DNA of 37,217 nt from UBA2336 sp964597075 (GTDB lineage Bacteria > Bacteroidota > Bacteroidia > Cytophagales > Cyclobacteriaceae): NCBI GenBank assembly GCA_964597075.1, contig CAZQXC010000012.1, positions 1 through 37,217 of the forward strand, given 5' to 3'. Shown here piece by piece: positions 31,533 through 37,217 of this stretch. Below the pieces are notes generated by a model. The model was not told where the DNA came from. It did no database searches and saw nothing but the letters and a program-made list of their open reading frames with translations. The position numbers were made by a program, and so were the translations under genes. Each line of letters starts with the position of its first letter. Position 1 is the first letter of the stretch.

Positions 31533-33033
31533 AAAAGTTCTTCCCGTGCCAGTGTCTCACAAAACCTACCGTTTTACTTTCTGAGCGAATGTCATCGGCA
31601 TCATTACTGATTTTAATTTTCTCTGTAAACTCTACACTTTCATTTGTGTCTAAAGTAATGATTTTTCCTTTTAGCTCAGATTCTTTTTTATACAGGATAT
31701 GTATCTTGTTGTGTTCAACATAAAAATCTGATATTTGTTCTAATGCGTTGGTCCGAATTTCATCTAGTTTTAAACTGTAATCCCAAATTACTTCTCCTTT
31801 GCTATTAAAGGAAAGTAAAACCGATTGTACACCTTTTATTTCATCGGAGTTTCTGGCGTCAGGACCGTATCCATAGTAAGGATTATATAATCTGTTATAG
31901 GTACCTGGATAATAGCCCCAAAAGGGTGAGTAATATGGATAGGGAGTGTAGTTATAAGGATAATTATTTGGATAGCGGTTTACTGAACTTGATGGTGTGT
32001 ATATTTCGGCTAACAGAATAAAGCCTTCAGGTCGCTCATCTATCCGGTAGGGCATTACATAATTTGCAAATTCAGGCACCCGCTTTTGTTCCAGCGCGTC
32101 TTGTGTCTTTTCCTTAATTTTTTTAGCACGTTTTGGATTTTGATAGTCAAGGTACTGGTCCAATTCTCCAAAAGCTGTGAATTTAGCAATATGTTCATTG
32201 AACGGATCAATGATAAGGGAATAAAAGCCAAGGGATTGTTTTGAGTTTCTGGAACCCCATGTTCCCAGTGCCATCATATCTTCCCGTATTAATGTACTGC
32301 TTATACTGGTTTGTAAAAAATACTTATCATCCACCGGGGAAGCATCTTCCAGTAGTTCTTTTCCGGTTGAATCAAATGTTCTGAAAATTACTTTTCGTTG
32401 ATCACGGTCGCTCCTATCCATCACAATGGTATTAAAAGTTTGGTTTTGATTAGGCCGCAAGTCAACCAACTCAGTTTGTTTCTGAAAAAACCCAGGTAAA
32501 ACTTTTGTATTATCAGTTACTAAATTATAAAGCAATACAGCAGGTTCACTATTTACATATCCACCCATAATTAAATTATCCTCCACTTTTATAAAGTGTG
32601 TAAGCTGAAGAGCCAGTTCAGTTTTTATTTCGTGTCGGCCAATTTCATTATTGGTAAGGTTTACAGAAACCAGATCCAGTGAAACTTTAATGTTCTCTGC
32701 TGCTTTGAAGAGTAGAAATAAGAATCCTGGAACATGTTCATATCCGATAAGATTTTTTCGTTGATCAATTTCCAGATCAAGATTTTGTTTTTCCTGGAGT
32801 GTACTGTCTAGGAGAATAAATTCCCAGGTCTTATTTCCACTTTTATATTTATTCTTTTCCCGGATCAGCCCAAGTCCATCTTCTTTTAGAGAAATGATCG
32901 TAAAATCATCATCGGAAAGTTTACGCTCTTTTTCATAACGATGGGGTTGTTGAATTTGAGCGGTTATTTTTTGCATGTCCATTAATACGGCACATACGAA
33001 TATAAAATGTAGTAGTGTTCTATGTTGAATCAT
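31441..33033 (-). CDS. Secreted protein of unknown function with Tyr/Pro-rich insertion
   Basis: A 530-residue protein, no named family recognised. Signal peptide-like N-terminus (LLHFIFVCAVLMDMQKITAQ), then a beta-rich body with recurring hydrophobic strands (DFTIISLKEDGLGLIREKN, VLLYNLVTDNTKVLPGFF, SVLLSFNSKGEVIWDYSLK), possibly a beta-propeller. Residues of about 347-395 are a Tyr/Pro/Asn-rich low-complexity insertion (for example YPNNYPYNYTPYPYYSPFWG) that the downstream paralogue lacks apart from a short YYGGGLVPG. It starts on the last base of the EVE gene stop (TAATG) and overlaps its paralogue, so the three are translated as a unit. Outer-surface or periplasmic location is inferred. 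Confidence 0.78.
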   Translation of the reverse strand: MIQHRTLLHFIFVCAVLMDMQKITAQIQQPHRYEKERKLSDDDFTIISLKEDGLGLIREKNKYKSGNKTWEFILLDSTLQEKQNLDLEIDQRKNLIGYEHVPGFLFLLFKAAENIKVSLDLVSVNLTNNEIGRHEIKTELALQLTHFIKVEDNLIMGGYVNSEPAVLLYNLVTDNTKVLPGFFQKQTELVDLRPNQNQTFNTIVMDRSDRDQRKVIFRTFDSTGKELLEDASPVDDKYFLQTSISSTLIREDMMALGTWGSRNSKQSLGFYSLIIDPFNEHIAKFTAFGELDQYLDYQNPKRAKKIKEKTQDALEQKRVPEFANYVMPYRIDERPEGFILLAEIYTPSSSVNRYPNNYPYNYTPYPYYSPFWGYYPGTYNRLYNPYYGYGPDARNSDEIKGVQSVLLSFNSKGEVIWDYSLKLDEIRTNALEQISDFYVEHNKIHILYKKESELKGKIITLDTNESVEFTEKIKISNDADDIRSESKTVGFVRHWHGKNFYVWGQQTLFNKEKRIDGNRQVFYINKILVD

Positions 33034-33434
33034 TACGATACGCTAAGCTCAAGTATTCTTTCAAATTCTTCTTTTTTAACAGGCTGTACAGAAAGTCTTG
33101 CATTTTTAACCAGTGCCATGGATGTAAGGTTTTTGTCGGCTTTTACCTGGGCTAGGGTTACGGGTTTTTTCAGGATTTTTTCGGGCGAAAGTTCCACCAC
33201 TTGCCATTCTTTATCTTTAGGGTCAGCATAGGCTTCTTTTTTTAATAGGGCAATGCCGACAACCGCTTTTTCAGTCCCGGTATGGTATATGAAAATCATA
33301 TCTCCATTTTTCATGGCCTTGAGGTTGTTACATGCCTGAAAATTCTTCACACCATCCCAAACGGTTTTTTTGTCTTTCACCAGATCTGCCCAGGAATACG
33401 TATTGGGCTCTGTTTTTAATAGCCAGTAATTCAT
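33033..33434 (-). CDS. EVE-domain protein
   Basis: A 133-residue single-domain protein of the EVE/PUA-like family: MNYWLLKTEPNTYSWADLVK at the start, TVWDGVKNFQACNNLKAMKNGD, IFIYHTGTEKAVVGIALLKK, and KNARLSVQPVKKEEFERIL. These residues match the human THYN1-type proteins and bacterial relatives. EVE domains bind modified bases in DNA or RNA through a caged pocket, and in bacteria may recognise modified cytosine or tRNA; the ligand here is unknown. Its stop overlaps the start of the next gene by 1 base. A 7-bp inverted repeat lies 19 bases ahead of its start. Confidence 0.92.
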   Translation of the reverse strand: MNYWLLKTEPNTYSWADLVKDKKTVWDGVKNFQACNNLKAMKNGDMIFIYHTGTEKAVVGIALLKKEAYADPKDKEWQVVELSPEKILKKPVTLAQVKADKNLTSMALVKNARLSVQPVKKEEFERILELSVS

Positions 33435-33452
33435 CTTTTAAAAAGTTGAATA

Positions 33453-33471
33453 CTAAAGTAACAAACTTTAG
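33453..33471. promoter_or_regulatory. Short inverted repeat upstream of the EVE gene
   Basis: CTAAAGT (33453-33459) and ACTTTAG (33465-33471) flank AACAA. On the minus strand the same bases include TACTTTAG, a five-of-six -7 match, so this could be a promoter with a small operator. Short palindromes of this size also occur by chance in AT-rich DNA. Confidence 0.35.
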
Positions 33472-33521
33472 AAACCTAACGTGACAAAAGGGTTTTACTA
33501 TTTATGCTTTATCAGATCGTT

Positions 33522-35396
33522 TCAGTATGCTCTCACTAATTTTCCCTCCATGTAATTGGCAAACGCGCGATTGGCAACCTTCATTCCTCCGGGTGTTGGG
33601 TAGTCACCGGTAAAATACCAATCTCCTAAATGAGCCGGACAAGCCTTATGAAGATTTTCTACTGTTTGAAACACTACTTCAATCTCAGCCTGAATGTTTT
33701 TTGGGCGGACTATTTCAGCAATTTTTTTGGATATTTCTTCATTGGAGAAAAGCTTGTACAGCTCCTTAACATGGTTTTGTTCTCCCTTTGAACGCAAACA
33801 GTTGTCATAAACTACTCCCAGTATGTAATCTTTTCCGGTTTCTTTCACCAGTTCAATCATGGCCCGGAATGCGACAAAATCACTCATGCGACTCATATCT
33901 ATACCGTAGCAGTCTGGAAAACGTATTTGTGGTGCTGACGATACGATGACTATCTTTTTTGGCCCGAGCCGGTCCAGTAAAGTGAGAATACTTTTTTCTA
34001 GTGTAGTTCCACGTACAATGGAGTCATCAATTACCACGAGGGTATCTTTACCTCGATTAACCACTTCATAGGTAGTGTCATAGACATGAGCCACCAGTTC
34101 ATCACGATGCTGGTCATCAGTAATGAACGTCCTCAGCTTTGCATCTTTCAATACAATCTTTTCAATTCGGGGCCTAAAAGAAAGTACATCTTCAACAGGG
34201 TCTACGGAGGGCTTTCCTTCAAGAATGATTTCTTTCTGTTTATTAATGAGATAATCCTCTATACCCGCCATTAAACCATAAAAGGCTGTTTCCGCAGTAT
34301 TGGGTATATAGGAAAAAATGGTATTTTTTAAATCAAATTGAATGGAACGCAACACCTGAGGGACAAGCAACTTACCCAGTTTTTTTCTTTCCTGGTAAAT
34401 GTTGGGATCATTCCCACGTGAAAAATAAATCCGTTCGAAGCTGCACGATTTTTTCTCTCCTGGCCTCACTATTTCATGTTGTTCGTATGCACCGCTTTTG
34501 GTAATGATTAGGCCGTGCCCGGGCTTTATTTCTTCAATCTGGTTGTAGTCAATATTGAATGCGGTTTTAATAGCTGGTTTCTCTGAGGCTACCACCACTA
34601 CCTCGTCATCGGCATAGTAATAGGCTGGCCGAATACCATTTGGATCGCGAACAACAAAGGCTGAGCCTGAACCAGTCAACCCGGCCATGGCATATCCACC
34701 ATCAAAATCTTTACAGGCTCTTTTTAGAACACGTTGTAAATCGATTTCGTTTTCAATTATTTCTGAAATTTCCTGATTGCTGTATTTGTCTTTATAAAGT
34801 TCAAATAAGCTTTGCACCTCTTCATCTAAGAAGTGGCCTATTTTTTCCATCACTGTAACCGTATCTACTTTTTCTTTTGGGTGCTGTCCGATATTCACAA
34901 GAATATCAAAGAGCTCATCCACATTGGTCATATTGAAGTTACCGGCCATAGCGAGGTTACGACTTCGCCAGTTATTCTGCCGTAAAAACGGATGAACACT
35001 TTCAATGCTGTTTATACCATGTGTGCCATACCGAAGATGGCCTAACCAGAGTTCACCGGTAAAGGCTACGTTTTCTTTCAGCCATTTCTCATTTTTAAAT
35101 TTCTCTTTTCCTTCTTTTTGAGCTTTGCGGTACTTTCTTCCGATTTTTTTAAATAACGATGCAACAGGTTGTTGTTTTATAGAGCGATATCGGCTTATGT
35201 ATCTGCGACCTGCCTCCAGATCAATTTTAATGTTTGCAATACCAGCCCCGTCCTGCCCACGGTTATGCTGCTTTTCCATCAGAATGAACATCTTGTTCAT
35301 GGCATAGGTTGGGCCATACTTTTCGATGTAGTAAGAAAGTGGCTTACGCAGGCGGATAAGGGCAATTCCGCATTCGTGAAGAATTTGATCACTCAT
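33522..35396 (-). CDS. PurF-type amidophosphoribosyltransferase (long Bacteroidota variant)
   Basis: A 624-residue enzyme, about 120 longer than E. coli PurF (505). It would make 5-phosphoribosylamine from PRPP and glutamine, the first step of purine synthesis. The N-terminal Ntn glutaminase starts MSDQILHECGIALIR; Cys9 would become the nucleophile after removal of eight residues. LGHLRYGTHGINSIE, GNFNMTNVDEL and FDGGYAMAGLTGSG follow. The PRTase half has TLVVIDDSIVRGTTLEKSIL and SSAPQIRFPDCYGIDM. A Lys/Arg-rich insertion of about 45 residues (near 60-110) and a C-terminal extension are unlike standard PurF. Many Bacteroidota carry a second shorter PurF, so the in vivo role is open. Start 35396 is supported by the promoter at 35415-35445. 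Confidence 0.85.
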   Translation of the reverse strand: MSDQILHECGIALIRLRKPLSYYIEKYGPTYAMNKMFILMEKQHNRGQDGAGIANIKIDLEAGRRYISRYRSIKQQPVASLFKKIGRKYRKAQKEGKEKFKNEKWLKENVAFTGELWLGHLRYGTHGINSIESVHPFLRQNNWRSRNLAMAGNFNMTNVDELFDILVNIGQHPKEKVDTVTVMEKIGHFLDEEVQSLFELYKDKYSNQEISEIIENEIDLQRVLKRACKDFDGGYAMAGLTGSGSAFVVRDPNGIRPAYYYADDEVVVVASEKPAIKTAFNIDYNQIEEIKPGHGLIITKSGAYEQHEIVRPGEKKSCSFERIYFSRGNDPNIYQERKKLGKLLVPQVLRSIQFDLKNTIFSYIPNTAETAFYGLMAGIEDYLINKQKEIILEGKPSVDPVEDVLSFRPRIEKIVLKDAKLRTFITDDQHRDELVAHVYDTTYEVVNRGKDTLVVIDDSIVRGTTLEKSILTLLDRLGPKKIVIVSSAPQIRFPDCYGIDMSRMSDFVAFRAMIELVKETGKDYILGVVYDNCLRSKGEQNHVKELYKLFSNEEISKKIAEIVRPKNIQAEIEVVFQTVENLHKACPAHLGDWYFTGDYPTPGGMKVANRAFANYMEGKLVRAY

Positions 35397-35414
35397 TGGT
35401 GCTCCATTAAGGCA

Positions 35415-35445
35415 CAAAGTTACGGTTATTCAGGCATCCCATCAA
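35415..35445 (-). promoter_or_regulatory. Bacteroidota-type promoter of the purF-like gene
   Basis: On the minus strand TTG (35445-35443) and TAACTTTG (35422-35415) are exactly 20 bases apart, the full consensus. The expected transcript starts about 12 bases before the ATG at 35396, which rules out the upstream in-frame ATG at 35417. Confidence 0.75.
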
Positions 35446-35480
35446 TATGGGAATCAAACAGGAAGATCCCTAAACTGCTT

Positions 35481-37217
35481 TCAGGCTTTAGGAAGGGTAA
35501 ACCAGAACGTACTGCCCTCGCCTTCTTTGCTTTCGACCCAAATACGGCCGTTATTTTTCTCCACAAATTCTTTACAGAGGATCAGGCCAAGACCAGTTCC
35601 CTTCTCATTGGCTGTTCCCCGTGTGCTGTAGGGGTTAATTTTATCGAAAAGCATATTAACCACCTCTGGTTTCATGCCTACACCGTTATCATTAACCGAT
35701 ATCACCCATTCGTTGCCCTTCTCTTCTGTGGAAATTTTTATTTCTCCTCCCTCGTTGGTGAATTTCAAGGCGTTACCGATCAGGTTTCGGATGACCAGAT
35801 TAATGGTGTTACTATCCGCGTATGCGTGGGCTGATGAGGAAGCCGAATTGGTGAATTTTATCTCCTTTGACTGTACAGACTGAATGAGTTCAATATTTTC
35901 ACTAATCAGATTCTTTAAATTGATTTTAGCCGGTTGCAAATTAATCTTATCCATTTGCAAAAGGGTCCAATCTAAAAGGTTATTTAATAATGTTCGGGTA
36001 TGGTTAAAGCGTACTCTTAATTCTTTAATGGCATAGGGCAATTCTTCACCATGGATGGCTCCTTTGTCCATCAGGTCGAGGAGTCCAGCTAAGGCATTAA
36101 TCGGAGAACGTAAATCATGCGAAATGATGGAAAAGAATTTATCTTTTACCTGGTTAAGCTGCTCAAGCTCAACACTTCTTTTTTCCATTTCTTCCTGATG
36201 TTGTAACAAAAGGGTATTTATCCGCTTTCTTCGTTGCCCACTACGATAAACCGTAACCAGCAGAATGAAGACCAGTGCCATTACCACTACCAGTACATTA
36301 CTGATAAACTCTTGTCGCTTAATTTCTGATTTTCTGAACTCTTCTAACTTCGTTAGTGATTGAATTTGTTCATCTTTCGATGCGGTAGCAAAACGAACCT
36401 GATCCCTAAAGAGTTTTTGCTGCATTTCTTCACTAAATAAACTATCATTCAGTGATTTGTGCTTCTTAAAAAATTCAAGTGATCGCTTGTAATCGCCTTT
36501 AAGTTCCCAAAGTTTAGTCAACTCGTTGTAACAATTGATTTCCAGAATTTTGGCATTAATTTTCTTGGCTGCCTCAAGAGCGATATCAATATGATTTTCA
36601 GCTTCAACAAAATTTTCATTGTTAAGAAACAAGGTGCCACGGCCCAATTCAACCTCGGCAATTCCATATTGATTATTGGTGAGTTCATGCAAATGGGAAG
36701 TAGAATCGTAATAAACCAGAGCGTTATCGAATTCTTTTAGATTAGAATATACCTTGGCAATTTTTATAAGAATTTTGGTACGTAGTTCTTTTACAGTGCT
36801 TTTATGGTCTTCCCTTATTATTTCGTTTGTTTCATCCATGGCTTGCTTGAGAAATAGTAAGGCAGAATCGTACTTACCAAGGCGTAGCATAACATCTCCA
36901 ATCTCATCTAGTGCATACGGGTTTCCTTCTTTATCGCCAATTTGACGACTAACCCTTTGTGCCAGCCGCAGGTGCTGAAGAGCCGTTTCATATTGTCCCA
37001 TCTCTTTAAAGACTCTGCCAACATTATGAATAACAATATTCATTAAGAGCGAGTCAAAAGAAGATATCGCGCCTTTATTTAGGATGCCGTATGCTGAAGT
37101 CAGGTAAAAATAGGCGTCATCATATACTCCAATTTCAAAATAGTAATTACCGATGTTACTGTAACTAAGACCTATTTCGGTTGAGTCCTTTTGATCAATG
37201 CCAAGCTGCAAAGCTTT
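35481..37217 (-). CDS. TPR-repeat sensor histidine kinase (partial, N-terminus missing)
   Basis: The frame is open to the right edge; its first visible residues are KALQLGID, so the start lies outside. The visible 578 residues hold at least five TPR-type helical hairpins (about 1-250: GLSYSNIGNYYFEIGVYDDA, VGRVFKEMGQYETALQHLRL, IGDVMLRLGKYDSALLFLKQ). A short coiled segment follows, then one membrane helix at about 303-322 (VLVVVMALVFILLVTVYRS). The HisKA domain reads FFSIISHDLRSPINALAGLL, with the phospho-His codon at 36119-36117. The HATPase domain reads NLIGNALKFTNEGGEI, DNGVGM and GTGLGLILCKEFVE. No response regulator is in the window. Signal and target are unknown; TPR sensor kinases of this form are common in Bacteroidota. 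Confidence 0.93.
   Translation of the reverse strand, partial: KALQLGIDQKDSTEIGLSYSNIGNYYFEIGVYDDAYFYLTSAYGILNKGAISSFDSLLMNIVIHNVGRVFKEMGQYETALQHLRLAQRVSRQIGDKEGNPYALDEIGDVMLRLGKYDSALLFLKQAMDETNEIIREDHKSTVKELRTKILIKIAKVYSNLKEFDNALVYYDSTSHLHELTNNQYGIAEVELGRGTLFLNNENFVEAENHIDIALEAAKKINAKILEINCYNELTKLWELKGDYKRSLEFFKKHKSLNDSLFSEEMQQKLFRDQVRFATASKDEQIQSLTKLEEFRKSEIKRQEFISNVLVVVMALVFILLVTVYRSGQRRKRINTLLLQHQEEMEKRSVELEQLNQVKDKFFSIISHDLRSPINALAGLLDLMDKGAIHGEELPYAIKELRVRFNHTRTLLNNLLDWTLLQMDKINLQPAKINLKNLISENIELIQSVQSKEIKFTNSASSSAHAYADSNTINLVIRNLIGNALKFTNEGGEIKISTEEKGNEWVISVNDNGVGMKPEVVNMLFDKINPYSTRGTANEKGTGLGLILCKEFVEKNNGRIWVESKEGEGSTFWFTLPKA

Noticed and set aside
35169..35834. A 221-codon plus-strand frame spanning the purF and histidine kinase genes
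   Set aside because: It crosses the promoter between two strong minus-strand genes and has no coherent domain.
1..37217. Search for CRISPR arrays, tRNA/rRNA genes, insertion sequences, prophage genes and known defence systems
   Set aside because: None was recognised by eye; the EVE and HTH-PRTase genes have no defence-type neighbours.

Overview
The window looks like chromosomal core DNA of a member of the Bacteroidota, most likely a Cytophagales-type bacterium. This rests on the gene families (a divergent LptD/amidase pair followed by an MCE gene, a DAHP synthase with a C-terminal chorismate mutase, a long PurF-like enzyme, DivIVA, PyrR-PyrB), on the near absence of strong Shine-Dalgarno sites, and on repeated promoter motifs of the Bacteroidota type (TAnnTTTG, twice with TTG exactly 20 bases upstream). 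I see no tRNA, rRNA, CRISPR array, insertion sequence or phage gene. Both ends cut a gene: an LptD-like gene on the left and a sensor kinase on the right.

Layout: 1-2428 is envelope biogenesis (LptD on the minus strand; amidase and MlaD-like MCE protein on the plus strand). 2448-4933 holds an acyl-CoA carboxylase beta subunit overlapping a SirB1-type protein. 4930-6115 (minus) is a redoxin and a phosphopantetheinyl transferase. 6190-9138 (plus) has a WD40 protein, a DivIVA-domain protein, FolB and a ChaN-like protein. 9145-9555 (minus) is a small lipoprotein.

9700-13994 is an aromatic amino acid operon: prephenate dehydratase, aminotransferase, prephenate dehydrogenase, and a DAHP synthase/chorismate mutase fusion. 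Together they can take erythrose-4-phosphate plus PEP into the pathway and take chorismate to Phe and Tyr. In front of it lies what appears to be a complete transcription attenuator: a 28-codon leader peptide with a nine-residue segment that is aromatic except for one His, a strong terminator hairpin, and an alternative antiterminator that uses the same bases. This is the main find.

14025-16857 carries a VanY-type peptidase, an MscS channel and an unusual winged-helix/ComF-like phosphoribosyltransferase fusion, with a 29-bp palindrome over its own promoter. 17193-25560 is an alpha-2-macroglobulin/PBP1C operon with an NTF2-like gene between the two. 25652-26908 is an OmpA-family protein that converges, through a terminator, on a cystathionine beta-synthase. 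The rest is on the minus strand: pyrR-pyrB, two tandem paralogous proteins of unknown function, an EVE-domain protein, a PurF-type amidotransferase with a clear promoter, and the truncated TPR-sensor histidine kinase.
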